Positions 14,729 through 27,830 are shown, numbered from the stretch's first letter. The stretch is DNA of 64,000 nt from Lethocerus indicus (GCA_019843655.1 JACDQD010000010.1:1054001-1118000); one strand, 5' to 3'. Numbers and translations: made by a program. The notes: generated from the letters alone by a model not told the origin.

Positions 14729-14869
14729 GAAAGACCGAACCGGCGAGAGGAGACAGAAACACCACGAACCTACGGTAGTCCAACCCCTCGCAGACCGCAA
14801 AACAGGTATATTAAACTATTTATTTTACTGTACAATCACCCTTTAGAGCTATAGGAAAGAATAATGAAT

Positions 14870-14945
14870 CCGCTCAATGATGGCACTTTTGAAGTGTATC
14901 CGGGCTACAGACGATCTCTAGGCCAGGGACTTCTAGGATGACGGT
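14870..14945 (-). mobile_element. LINE 3'-end fragment
   Basis: In reverse complement it matches the 3' untranslated end of the LINE at 28.5 kb (shared words GATGGCACTTTTGA and GATCTCTAGGCCAGGG, compared with CCCTGGCCCAGAGATC on the other copy). It lies about 40 bp right of hairpin copy 2. Confidence 0.5.
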
Positions 14946-15205
14946 AATGAAACTTTAGGAATCGAAAAGAATACAAGAATTAAGACATAAATTTTTCTAT
15001 TATCCGCTGAATTCAATACTTATTGCCCGGTTTAACATTTCAGATTTACCCTAACCTCCTTTCCTAACTTCCTGTGACCTTACGAAAGTGGGTCGTAACG
15101 GAAGATAAAGGGTTTGGGACAATGGCAACGATTTGGTCTAATGTCGGGATGTAAGTAACGTCGGGGCGTTCTAACATACACTTCATTACATATCATTCTA
15201 TATCA

Positions 15206-15234
15206 TGCGTGTGTGTGTGTGTGTGTGTGTGTGT
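15206..15234. repeat. GT microsatellite
   Basis: About 14 GT units. Confidence 0.9.
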
Positions 15235-16450
15235 AGGGGGTTGTACACGAGAGAAATGTGTCTCAGGTGTGAATAATGGAAGGTTAGGTATGGAGGGGGT
15301 GGATCGGGTTTTGACTAATAGGGGGGGGGGTGCGTCATCCCCGCCGGACAAAGCCCCCACAAATCACATTTCCGTCCGCCCTAACCGCCGTCACAAACTG
15401 TTTTCCCGCCGTTCATAATAACAACAGGGTTACTTCAATATTTTACTTGCGTTACTAACAATTGGAGTCGGTAAAGGATGCCGTATGATACTGTCGATGC
15501 ACCCCCACACAGGGGCGATATAATTTCATAAATCTCGGGTTGGAAATTTATATTTCATTCTCTTTTTTCCAGATATAATCCCGATGACCTAAAAACTGGG
15601 AGAAGGGATAAACGAGGGGGCGGAAGTACGGGGAAGAGTTGGGAAGAGTGATGTTGCGGAAGGGTTGCGGAGATAAAGCGGGTTTTGTGCGAGCTGGACA
15701 CAGAAGCCAGCCACCCCCTTCCTGGAGGGGGCTGGTTTTGGCTATTAGTCAAAAAACCCACCCCCTCCCACAACCGACCACAGAGAGGTACCATTATTCA
15801 CACCTCTAGCCCTCTTCTGATAGACCACGTCACGAGGGGTAGGCCGCTCATTAGCGACCGACCGCGTACCCCCACCCGAAACCATTTCACCGAAACCGCG
15901 ACAATAGAGATTTTTTTTTATTCATTCCACTCTGGCGATGTCCTAGAGTTACCCTACCGGCCGCTAATTAATCCTCTCTCCTCAGCAATAATACAATAGC
16001 AACAGGGTGATTCTTCCCGAATAATATTTAATTAATTTTTTAACACATAAAACTTTTATTTTATGACCCCAGTCTTCAGGTACTGCAGAAACCGGTCTAC
16101 CAGGTAGGGTGATATGACGCTTATCTCGGAAACGAGGAGGAAGCTGTCCTCTCTAAAAAATATTTTTTCAATAGTGAAATTGGAAAATCAGCGAGAACAT
16201 TTCGAGGCGGTATTCGAGACATGGAGAAACAGTTATTTTGGAAGCGGGGATCGGCGATCATAACGAAGATTCGCAAAAGGCAAGCAACCAGGCAAGGAAC
16301 CGGTATTGAGAGGAGAAGTATTTCATAACATAATTGATACATACATAATTGGTACATAATTGATTGGTTAAACTGTGAGGCGGAACCGCGAAGTTAAACC
16401 GCAAAATTTCATCGTCGAATTAGATGCGGACAAACCAGAGCCGGGGCCCG

Positions 16451-16490
<40 letters not shown>

Positions 16491-16763
16491 AGAGAGAGAT
16501 AGGAGTGGAAAATTGGAGAACGCTAATTAAGAGTATTTAAACCGGGCTTGGGCAACCGCCGCCACCCCCCAAAAGCCGCACAACCATCCCCCTCGGCGCT
16601 AATTGCTGATTTTTATCCGTCCCAACTCTCCCCTATTATAGTGGCCGAGATTGGACTTTGAGCGGGGTTGGGGTAGGGGGGGGGCGGTGGTGGATTTATC
16701 GGGTTTTACGCCGGTAGGGCCACCGGTATGATACCGACAGAACGGATCATAATGAAGAGCCGC

Positions 16764-16767
<4 letters not shown>

Positions 16768-16820
<53 letters not shown>

Positions 16821-17028
16821 GAGAGGGAGAGGAGAGGAGAGAGAGGAGAGAGGAGAGAGAGGGAGGGAGGGAGGGAGAGGGAGAGGGAGAGGGGAGAGGG
16901 AGGGAGGGAGGGAGGGAGAGGGAGAGGGAGGGAGAGGAGAGGGAGAGGGAGAGGGAGAGGGAGAGGAGAGGGAGAGGGAGAGGGAGAGGAGAGGGAGAGG
17001 GAGAGGGAGAGGGGAGAGGGAGAGAGGA
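16768..17028. repeat. 260-bp polypurine GA/GGGAGA tract
   Basis: Almost pure A/G on the plus strand: first GA units, then irregular GGGAGA and GGGAGG units. Such mirror-like polypurine DNA can form triplex structures. Open frames across it (Arg/Glu or Ser/Pro rich) are artefacts. Confidence 0.95.
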
Positions 17029-17489
17029 CTACTCATAATGAGAGAGAAAGAAAATCGGATTTTTAAAGAAAATATTTGCACGACCGAAATTCAATGTTTT
17101 TTGCCACTCACCAATTATCGAAATATACCCAACAAAAATAGAATGAAAGTTTGATCAATTTATAGGATTAATTTAAGGAAAAACAATTTTTTAAATGTGG
17201 CTGTGAGGTTTCAATTTTCAATTAACATAAAAATAAAACTAACCCCCTTAGCAACCGGTAGACTAATTGGACTAATTGGAACATTCCGTTAGTGTATATT
17301 TTTTATAGCACATAGATTTACTACAATCTGTTATGCACGTTTGCTTAACATTATGAAATATTTTCCTAGTATTTTTTCAAGTCATGTTCATTTTCTCCTT
17401 TCTTTGTAATATTTCTTATTTTAATATACCTGTTTTGTGGTCTGCGAGGGGTTGGAATACCGTAGGTTCCAACCGTAGGTTGGTCTTCT

Positions 17490-17526
17490 GCTAGACCGGT
17501 TTCGGCCGCTCGCCACCTTCAGTAGC
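17490..17526 (-). ncRNA. Hammerhead ribozyme motif, core mutant
   Basis: The architecture is complete (GCTA/TAGC, GGC/GCC, ACC/GGT, GTC), but the core reads CTGAAGG in place of CTGANGA. The changed base is the invariant A9, so cleavage is expected to be lost or very weak. Confidence 0.6.
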
Positions 17527-17643
17527 GGTGTCACTGTCACTGTCGGCGCTTTGGATGTTTTTCGTGGGGCATCCTCTCACCGCACTGTCACTTTCACTTG
17601 TACTGGGAAGTACATCCGAAAACATCCAACAGTGACTAATAGC

Positions 17644-17680
17644 GCTACTGAAGATGGCGAGCGGCCGAAACCGGTCTAGC
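17644..17680 (+). ncRNA. Hammerhead ribozyme, type I, intact core
   Basis: Stem I GCTA (17644-17647) with TAGC (17677-17680). Core CTGAAGA 17648-17654. One extra T, then stem II GGC (17656-17658) and GCC (17664-17666) closed by GAGCG. GAA 17667-17669. Stem III ACC (17670-17672) and GGT (17673-17675) with no loop. C17676 is position 17, so predicted cleavage falls after it. All invariant residues of the hammerhead consensus are present. The loopless stem III suggests that two copies must pair to form it. Confidence 0.72.
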
Positions 17681-20600
17681 AGAAGACCAAACCGGCGAGA
17701 GGAGACAGAAACGCCACGAACCTACAATATTTCTTATGTTCTTTTATGTATGTGTTCTACTGTTTTATATTCGGGTTTTTCTTCGTTTAATATCGGATGA
17801 ACATTCTGTTTTATTTAAATAAAATCGGTCGATATCTACTGTAATTCCACAGCTCGACAGATGTTCGAAATTTCTTGTACGATAAAATGACGACATTTTC
17901 CTCTTGTGTAGAGCGTGCGTTATATCGGAATCGACGTGTCTCCCATCTGTCAGTTAGTTGACAATGCTTAGAGGATAGAGGATAGAGGATAGAGGATAGA
18001 GGACAAGGAGGACAGAGAGGACTGTGAGAGGTTGCGATAGCTCAGGTGCCTCCCTCCTCTCCCTCCCTCCCTCCCTCCCTCCCTCCCTAAGGGTAAGTGA
18101 CAACCTAATTAACCGGATCACAAAGAGATGCCAACCACAGCATCCCACCTGCCCAAATACACAATACACTTCAGTTTAACTGCACGCCCTTTCACATTAC
18201 ACAGTGGCCGCCAATTTACACCGATAACGTTGTACGGCCCGACGCCAAAGCCGATAGTAATTATTAACAGGTCTACAATAACCAGGGCCGAACTCATCGC
18301 GCGGGAAACTGAATAGACCAACGCGTAGAAAATGCTTTTTAAAACTAATTTAATAAATCCTTTGTCGGTTAAAACTAGCTTCCAAACCATCTATAAATAT
18401 CGCCTATCGACTTGATGATAGAACGTACAGGAACCGAATATAAGAACGAAAGTTCATTTTGACAATTTTCATCAATCGGACAATTAAATACAAAAATTCC
18501 CCGTCAACTTTTGTAACTCTAGGCTCAATAATTTATCAGCGTGAAGGCATAGAGTGGGTAGATAATGACTAATTTGGAAAACTACGAAGAAAAACAACGC
18601 TATAGCTACTAAAAGTAAAAAAGAAACTACAAACTTTCCAAGCACTTATTACCAAGATATAAAGCAAAGAATCTCTGGAAGCCAGTTTACACGGAATCAA
18701 TCAACAATTTTAAAAACGTTGGTAATTATCGATGATCTTTTTATATTTAACTTATTGCCTGTCAATTTCACTAAGCCCGCTGAACCGACCCTATTCAACT
18801 GTTATAAAGCGAATTGTTACAATTGAAATTTTATTTAATTTACTTCACTCACTGAATATGTATGTTCTCCAGCTTCAAGACGAAAAATAAGTAAAATAAA
18901 CGGCTCATATAATTTCTAATTATGACTTAATTTTGACTAGATTCCACCCATAATTATCTTAATATTTCGAGAGACGATTTTTTTTCGAGGATTCTATGAA
19001 TGTAGGCGATTCGTCGAAAATGAAAAATGTTCTATAGTATCTATAGCAAATAACAGGGGGCCAATTTTAGCCAGTTATCGATGAAGAGTCGAAGAACAAG
19101 AAGTGGATAGCACATTTGTTCTTCTACAGAAGTTCTACAGAAAGTTTGTTCTTCAGGGGGTGGCGGCGGGGGGGGGGCGCTGAAAAATATGACGCCTCGG
19201 ACGATTAAAACGATTAACGCCGGCGACTAACACTTCTTCTTCCTTTTATAAATATAACAATCCATCGCCGAGGGTATTTTTGACAGATACTAACATTTTA
19301 TCCGAGCAAAAGTTTCGTCCAAGATGAAAATGGGCCAATATTTTTCCCGAAGTTTTCTCGCCAACGGCCGTGTCGTAAAATGCAAAAAGGAAAAGCCGCT
19401 TCGAGGCGAAGGGCCTGAAAAGCTCCCGTTTAATAGCCGCTCTCATTTACAAAATGCGTACCCCCCTAAATTTTCCTAAAAATTAAATAGCGGAAACTAT
19501 GAAATTTTCGACCTTCTCAAGAGATCATTACGACCTGATATTAGACTGATAATTTGGCTTGTCATGCGCTTATGGGTTAGTCGACTCGTCATGCCTACTT
19601 CATACCTCCTCTACCATATCCACATGCACTTTTAATGTAATTACTATCGATATTGTTATTAGAAATTAGCGTATTTCGACTGACCTGAGGTGCGTGTGGG
19701 GTCCACGTTACTGCTATCCGGCCTCGTGGTGATTCCGAACGATGTCAACTGCAATCATAATAAAATAATAATTAAATCATTATCTCAATTTCAAAACATG
19801 CTTAGAAAGTAGAATAAGAAAAATTTCTAGTTTATTTTTGCTTTCACGAAATATCATATGGAAATAGGCCATAACAAGAAGTTATATAAGAAATTCACTG
19901 TTCTAATCAGGAATAAATGAAAAAAAGTACATTCAATATACGTTACAACTTTGGCATTACAATTACCTGTTTACATTTCATGGCCTATGAAAAATTCAAT
20001 GGCTATAGATGAATTACAATTAAGGAAATACAATCTCGGTCGAAGTTCAGTAAGAATTTACAAGTGGGGCGCCATATTGTGCACCGAAGAAAATTGGAAA
20101 ATTAATAGTTGTTAAATCGATAACTTTATAGTGAAAAAAGATTTTTTTAACATTTACTATATAGGAGAAAAGTGTAGTAATACTTACCATTTTGCTTCAA
20201 CAAAGTGCAGCAATCTCTTACCAAGAGATTCTGAGGAAGGACTGAATACGGAATAACGTTAATTCGTCGGAAATACTTGTAATCGGTCATTTCCAATGCG
20301 CGAGGACTAATAAAAATTGATTCCGCTCAATTAAATAATTAAAATTTAAGTCCGAAATTGGACTTTGGTACATAAGTCCCACTTACTAGTCATAATTTTT
20401 GGCCAAAACATACCTCCGTTTGCACCGAAATTCACCCGAATATTCAAATTTGTAAAATACTGATGAAAAATGTTCACTGTTTTTTTTTCCATTTTGCGTT
20501 GTTATTCTGCTAGTTAATTCGTTAATTCTTTAACCGCTAGACTATACGTATTTAAATACTCGATGTTCATCAAAATTTACATATGATATCGTTTATAATA

Positions 20601-21159
20601 TACAAATTTTGGTTGAAATATGCATACCGGCACGCGTTATGTGTACAATTTTGGTATAATAATAAGATAGTTACAGTATTAAAAACCCGAGAACGTAGTT
20701 TAAACCAGCTCGCACATTTTACGCGCCACTGAGTTTAATTGCTCTGCGTTTATTATAGTTTTATTATACCTGCGTTAAATCGTATACACTTTAACACAAC
20801 GCTCACTAAACTTTTAATGTTTTTTTTTCCACTTAAACTTTCATAAGTTCCCCTGTTGGGGAAGGAATTTCCCTTCAGTTGTAAATTTCAAAAGGAAAGA
20901 AAACTTATGGCCTGATAGATATAATATTCCTAAAAAATTCGCGGTACATGAACAATCAAAACGTTCTGAATTCCTGAAAAGCAATATATATATCATTGCA
21001 ATTGTAATTGGGAATTATCGGTCTCAATAAAAGCCGACAAAGTTCGGTGTTAATAATAATAACTGTAATATTCTCATCCCGGGACCGGGAGGAATAACAA
21101 TTAAGAACTCTGCGTTATTGGACCGCCGTTAAACTCGAAAGTTCATAAAAGTTTATAGC

Positions 21160-21164
<5 letters not shown>

Positions 21165-21213
<49 letters not shown>
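21165..21213. repeat. GA microsatellite
   Basis: About 24 GA units. Confidence 0.95.
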
Positions 21214-21220
<7 letters not shown>

Positions 21221-24200
21221 GAGATCCGTTCTTGGCAGCGTTCATATCTCCCGGCCGCGGGCCACTGCCTAGATTCAACTCACTTTATTTACAGTATTTT
21301 ATCCAAAAAATGTTTCTATAACTACCGATATTTTGTCTCCAATCAATATTTTATGTTAATCTCGATCGGTTTGGTCTTAATCGCTGGTCGTCAGTAGCAT
21401 TCGTCCGGTTAAACGGCGGGGTACTTACGCTCCTCAACAATATCATTACACCGTCACCGACAAAATCGTATATAATAGCGATAATTTCGAGCGAGGAATT
21501 CCAGAAATTCCTTCTACTAAAATAACTGGAAATTTTATCCCGTTTAATTTTAAATGCCGTACTGTTTTTTTATAAATATTTCTTTAGCGATCCTAATTTT
21601 TCGATGACGCCAGGTTATTAGGACAATTTTCATTTCAGTCAATACCGATTAAAATATACAAGACAAACGATTCTTTTTGTCACTTTTTTCGATTATAAAA
21701 TCTCATTTGTTAAACTTGGATGTTAAAAGGGCAGCTCGTTCAATTTTAAAATTCAAATTTTCAGATCGAGTTCATACTATTAGGGAGTATTTAATCAAAT
21801 ATCAGTTAGTAGTAGAATTAGAAGTAGATTGTACAAGAATGTTCTTGTTCTCGAAGAACTGAAGAACTCTTTCATAAAATTGAAAGGAATAGCACTCTAG
21901 AATATTCGGAACTATTCATTTTTCTAATTCAATTCAAATTTAAGAATCAGACTGTTTCTCTCGGATTTTTAAGTGAATCACAACAAATTCTTAGTTGAAT
22001 CAAATTTACAAACAAATCGCATATTACGACTAAGAGTATTACACGAATTCATGCTTCACGTAGTACGATAACAGTGTAATTTGATTCCTGCAATAAGAGT
22101 CCAATATAGACCACATTAAAGACACTAGACAGGTAACCGAATCCCATAATAGACGTCGGGCCAATAAATAAATTTCCACCGGTCATAATTTTTGGCCGTG
22201 ATCTGTACCACTTATTTAAATTGAGAAAGCGATTCCGGGCGAAGTTAATTTCAACCGAATTTCGTTATAATATTATTAATGAGGGCGGAAAGGGCGCCGG
22301 TTTCTGGTACCAGATTAGGAATTGGGACGGTGTCATAAATTTCTGAGAAACGCGGAGGGGTCGCCTCCCCCCGCCATTCGAGGGGCGGAAAACAGTGCCC
22401 GATTCCGAACACGTACTTACCAAAACCCCCCTTTAAATATATATATACATCACCGGAATTTTACCAACCCTTTCTTTCCCCACCACCCCTCCCCCCCGCG
22501 GGGAAAATAAATTGGGTTTAATTTCCCGAAGTTGGTCCGCAGCTATTAGTTACTTTAGGTGCGATCGAACGGTGGTTAAATCCAGGCAGGATTTAGCGGT
22601 CACAATTAAAAGGTAATTATTGGCCGAATAAATTACAGAACGAAGACAATAAACTGCGACATATATCGAGTGTTTAGAAGAAAAAAAAACGACTAATTTA
22701 ATGGGACTAAATTCTAATTCAACATAATTAACTTTATACTAAACTGAAATTATACGCGGCCATTCGGTGATGAACTCCCTCAAAACATGATCCGACAATA
22801 AATTCTGAATTAACCAATTAAAGTCAGAGTGAATTATGTAAGTCCCCAAATTACTTTTCTGTATCAAGTTAAATTTCTAGCGAAACTTTATTCTGGAATT
22901 GAAATAAATTTGCTATTGCTTGAAAATAAAATGCGGACAGTAATACGTAATAAATTTCATTATACTAACGTAAGAGGAGACTACATATGAAAGCGGGACG
23001 AGCCCCGAATTGAAAACAGAAATTATGTCCCATTACTCAAAAATTACCTTAATAACAATAAGTTGGAATGTGTTATATGAAAATACATGAAAATCGGGAT
23101 TAAAATTCAAGCACGATTCGGAAATTGGGCATTTCTTTTTAATTGGCATCTTTCATTATGCTGGAAATGCTGAATGGTTTTTTCTGAATGAATTAATCGC
23201 GGTTCATTTTTAGGAACACTGTGAAAATCTGCATTTGTAATATTTGTACCCACCGTATTATTAACGGTTTTATATCAAAATATATAAATTATATTTAATA
23301 CCAAACGTGGGTTGGTATTTTTTTAATTTAAAGTATTTTTAGAGCTATACTATAGTTTAGTATTTTAACTAAATAAATTGATAGTTGATTTTATTTCTTC
23401 TGCCCATTGTTTCAAATTCGTTACAATTATAACGTCGATAAAACCCGCCATCCAAAGAATCGAGCAAAGAAATTATAACGGCCTCAATGGTTTCAGTAAT
23501 GCCAGTATACATTAATGGCGGTACGCCAAATTTTACTAATAGTTGATCTAGGAAATAATTAATTTTCCTCTTTCAGTCCGAATATTCATTGCACCGATTC
23601 TGCGGTCGCTGAAGACGCTTTAGGCTGTTGAAATTCCGCCCTTTTCAAGTTTTTATGCGAATAGTCACATCGTAATATAAAAAATTGTGCTTGATCTCCT
23701 CAAGACTTCCTTGACCTGCTGGAATATTAGAAGGACGTCTTCTGAAGGGAGTCCGGCGGACGAATCCCGATGTTCCTTCTTCAGGCTTTCCGATGGTAAC
23801 ATGTCGCAAAAAAGGGAAACATTATTACAACGCGGGATATCTGTCGGTAAATCTATATATCCTAGATATAGATCTAGAACAATACCTGTATTTATACCTG
23901 TCTTTTCGTGTCCAAGGAAGTCTTGCAAAAGAAATTTTCTCGGTACTGCCCGACTTGAACGCAGTCCACCTGGGACCAATATTTACAGAGAGATTAAACC
24001 GGTTGAATGCTACTGAAGACAATTTATTTATAGACCCAGTAGGCTGTCATATAAGATAGGCTTAATTCCCTCGGTCCTACTCCGATGACAACTGTCTTGG
24101 AAGTGTGAGCGCCCTAAACGATTTTGGGAGAGAAAAAAACCCGTAAATTAAAACATTTATTCGGAAATAGAATTTTAAGCCGCCCCCGCATGATATCGAA

Positions 24201-27200
24201 AAGTAACCGGAACATTGAATCGCAGAAATTAGCAATAGAAATTTAAAAATTCACTATTTTCACAGTTCATGTCCTAATCACCCATTTCTTGCCGGAGCAA
24301 TGCTATAACAGAATTAATTGTCCTAGACCGAGTCTGATCTATTTACAGATAACGCTCAGGTTCTGATTACCGATTCAGCAATTAGTTCTTCAACTCTATT
24401 CTAACTGGGTAGTCATTATTGTGCAATTACGATAACTGGACTAATTAGGCCAACGTCATTTCCTGTCGCCACTCGCCCGTGCCCGACCGGTTTCGGCCCA
24501 ACCTGCAACTTGGATTCTCATCCAACGGGTAATTTCCTATATTTGGCCACACACGGCTACACTGCCAACGCCGACTGTGCCGACAGGTTGCTAGCCGTAG
24601 AGAAAACGGCGCGACCGGCTCCACGTGACCGGGGACGGAAACCCGTCCGGAAACTATAGCGAGATGACTATTCCAACGTGATAATACGACGGCCGATAAG
24701 AATTGTTGTACGGCAGTAAATATACAGTGTATTTCAGATTGGACACTGCTGTTGTCTATAAGCGAAACTGTGGACAGTCAGAAAAGAATTTTAAGAGGTT
24801 GCCTACTGTCTGACGCTGACGGCTTAAGCCCTGATCACAAGTTGGGGAAGTGTTAACGTAGAGATAATGTTAAAATCTCAGGCTTACCTTAATGGTTGTT
24901 TCTTCGGTCGGGCCCTCGGCCGACGATGAACCTTCCCAATGAACTGTCCTCTTTGGCCGATGAATCGAATCAACTCTGCTACTGTGTGTGTGTGTGTGTG
25001 TTTCGTTGAATGTGCCGAAATTGATGAACTGTGTTGAACGCAGTCGTTGCAGTGTGTGCGTGCGCGCTGTTAACTTGGCGACGTCTGAGCGCCCACTGTT
25101 GGTGTCGGGGGCGGGGCCCGGGGGCGGCGGGGCCGTCCCCACCACCCCCCGCCCCCCCCCGGTTTATCCCCACCGCCGCCGAACCCCCTCCGGGGACGGG
25201 GCAACGCCTCCAACGCGAAACAACGACGACTACAACTTGTTGATGACACCGATTAGTACGAAAGGGGCCTACCATCATGGCCTGTTAATATTACCTCTAA
25301 TTAACAATTGTTTCGGAATTGAGAAATTTAAAACGAAAAGATATCACCGAACAATCGCATTATTAAAAAAAAAAAACGAAGAAATTTTCACTGACCGGCT
25401 TCCGGTAGGAGCGCGCGATGTGGGTTTGACCCTGATGATGGAACCGGTAAGATTTACGAAACGTCGGAACAACACCCGAGATGGCCTAAGAAAGAAAGCT
25501 GAAAAACCCTTCCAACGGAACCCACTCATGTGGTTTCCAAGCGCAGGAAAAATCCCGGTATATCTGGGGGTCAGTGAGATCTCAAGTTCTGGGCGTCTAA
25601 AATTAAAACTCCCTTAATACTTAGAACGGTGAAAAGTCAAAATATATATATACTGAAAATGCTAATAAAAACATACAAATAATCAGAGATTAGCTTCTGA
25701 ATAAGAAGGAGGAACAGGAAAATACGATACGTTCGGAAATGAGAAAATCTATTTGTTATTAGAGTGGAGCAAACAAAAAATATATAAACAGGAATCGAAA
25801 TAAATATATGGCACATTTACAGTGCATTTCACGTACGTTGGATGAACAGTTTGATTGATTTGTTGATGATAATTTAATTGTGACTACGGCGTTGGGGTTA
25901 GGCAATACCGCAATACGTTGCAAGCGGCTATGAGCTGTATAGCATTAAAAAATTTCAAATCCCGATCATTTTACACGAAACATAATCTTCGAATAAATAT
26001 ATTATTCAAATAATAGATTGAATGAAGCCCTTGAATTGTGTGTTCCCCGAGACGATTAAGTGCAGACGCGTATTAATTTTTTTTTAAATTATTGAAATTG
26101 AAAGGATGGAAGTTACCGATAATTTATGAAAGGGTTTATATTATTCATTTATGATCGCATATTGTTGGGTTTGAATTTGAAAATAGTCGCAATTAATGTT
26201 TAGGAATGTTGCATAAAAAGAAATTTTTATTCATAAATTATTATAGTTCCAGACGAAATTCAACAAAGGTTTTGGGGACTACGACGGGCTTGGAACATTG
26301 CTCCTGCCATTTTACCGTCTCGCTTTTATGGTTTAATTTATGGATTTAATTATTAAGTTGACGTTACTAACTGTGTAGAAGTCAGTTTCGCCGTAATTCG
26401 ATAGAGTAAAAAATCGGACAAAACGGACTTATATTAGAAATAGTTTAAGTGGCTTTCGATGTCCTTTCTACCTGTCAGCGGTTTACTTATTTATTATTAT
26501 TCGTTCGCCACGGGGCTCATTTGGCCCTGCGTTCGATCCACATTTTCACCCAGTCGGTAACGAGCGGATATAAAGTGCCAAAAGGGTATGAATTGTAGTA
26601 AGCAGGCTTCTGGTAAAATTCCGGGGGCGAGATAAGGTTCCGAATGTGTTCGAGGGACCCCAGGGTCGTGAGGGGTTGGTCTGGTCGGGGGGTGATGGGG
26701 AGGGAAATTAATATAAAAGATAAGTGGGCGTATACTTTTAGTCGTGGGGGCGTTGGCTGGGGGCTTTCGGTCGGGGGCAAGCGCCTATCTGGGCCAATGG
26801 GGCCGAGGGGCGGTACTTGGCTAAGCCCCACCCAAAAGCACTCGCCCGCCAACCCCCACTGTGTCGAGAAACTACCCCACCTTTTAGGAGAAAAAATCTA
26901 CCGGACCAATCAAACCACAGTTGGGCTCTAAAATTATTTTGTTGTAATCGAAGTTTAAAATTTTGCACACTTTTGATATAAAGAGCCAGTGTAATTTAGG
27001 CCGAACTATACCCAAACCAACTATGAAATAAACATTTTATTTCTGTTCTGATAATGTCGTCAGTTTTGATTAACTTCATATATATTAATTGCATTGACCT
27101 AGAAATAGTTGTAGAAAGTTATTTATTATTTGCCATATGAGCATAAAATATCAATAACAAAATGAGAATCAAGAGCAACTAAATTTGGTTATGCCATACT

Positions 27201-27784
27201 AGAAATTACATTTATTTTTTGGTTTCCCTCCTACTATTTTTCTTCACCTAATATAAAGAGAACTACTTGCAATCGCTACTAGTTTAATCACAGTCCTGTC
27301 CCAGACAGATTGGACGAACTTAAAAATTGCACGTGACAATAACAATCCACACGGATCGATTAAGTTTAAAGCGCTTAAATTTTCGAAGAATGGCAAAACC
27401 CAATGGGAACAATTCGTGTTTATTCCGAGGATAATATTTTTCCAACGAAACGTCAGAGTTCCGGTGTGTACGAGAGAAAACAATTATTTATATATAAAAT
27501 AAAAATTATTTATAATTAATTAAAGCATTAGTGGTGTTTGTCTGTCTGTCAGCAATGAAGTTGAGTATGTTGCACTTTTCCGAAAAGAAAGACCGAAACT
27601 TCTTTACATCCGAAATGGTGATTCCTGCGACAGCGTTGAGAAATTGCAAAAACATTTTATAGCAATCAAATATTGAAGAGAACCATTAAAGAAAACCACC
27701 AAGGGAACCATTAGGAATTTGAGGGGAAAACTCTATGTATAATAGAAGTGGGGGAACCCCATGGTCTACCCCGTCTGAGAAGCT

Positions 27785-27830
27785 GTAGAAAACGGTCTAG
27801 CGTAGGACCAAATTAGCGGAAAAAATAGGT
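27785..27830 (+). repeat. Eroded hammerhead-family fragment
   Basis: GTAGAAAACGGTCTAGCGTA and GGACCAAATTAGCGG follow the order of the intact family (GAAACCGGTCTAGC...GACCAAACCGGCG). The CTGANGA part is no longer recognisable. Confidence 0.4.

Larger units (their letters stand above)
14406..14832. mobile_element. Hammerhead hairpin element, copy 2: long inverted dimer with 15-bp TSD
   Basis: Two arms of nearly 200 bp, 14421-14576 and 14614-14817, are inverted copies around a ~37-bp spacer. The element is flanked by ATTTATTGTACTGTA (14406-14420) and ATTTATTTTACTGTA (14818-14832), a 15-bp duplication with one mismatch. The right arm carries the tail (CCAACCCCTCGCAGACCGCA then AAACAGGTATATTAAA). 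Both arms contain hammerhead-like cores. Frames such as LLKMASGRN that recur in copies are a by-product of repeat conservation. Confidence 0.85.
14946..17407. other. Gene-free region with simple repeats
   Basis: Contains GT repeats (15206-15234), GA repeats (16455-16498) and a long purine tract (16768-17028). No recognised exon. Confidence 0.55.
17408..17737. mobile_element. Hammerhead hairpin element, copy 3, with 12-bp TSD
   Basis: Element 17420-17725 lies between perfect copies of AATATTTCTTAT at 17408-17419 and 17726-17737. Tail at the left (AATATACCTGTTTTGTGGTC, then GGGGTTGGAATACCGTAGG). Left arm inverted, right arm direct; the centre is near 17600. The right arm holds one of the cleanest hammerhead cores in the window, and the left arm a mutant one. 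Confidence 0.88.

Noticed and set aside
16080..16115. GAAACCGGTCTACC resembling the 3' half of the hammerhead
   Set aside because: No CTGANGA or stem II precedes it within the needed spacing, so it is probably chance or too eroded to call.
24480..24515. GACCGGTTTCGGCC (minus: GGCCGAAACCGGTC)
   Set aside because: Matches only the middle of the hammerhead; the core and stem I partners are absent.
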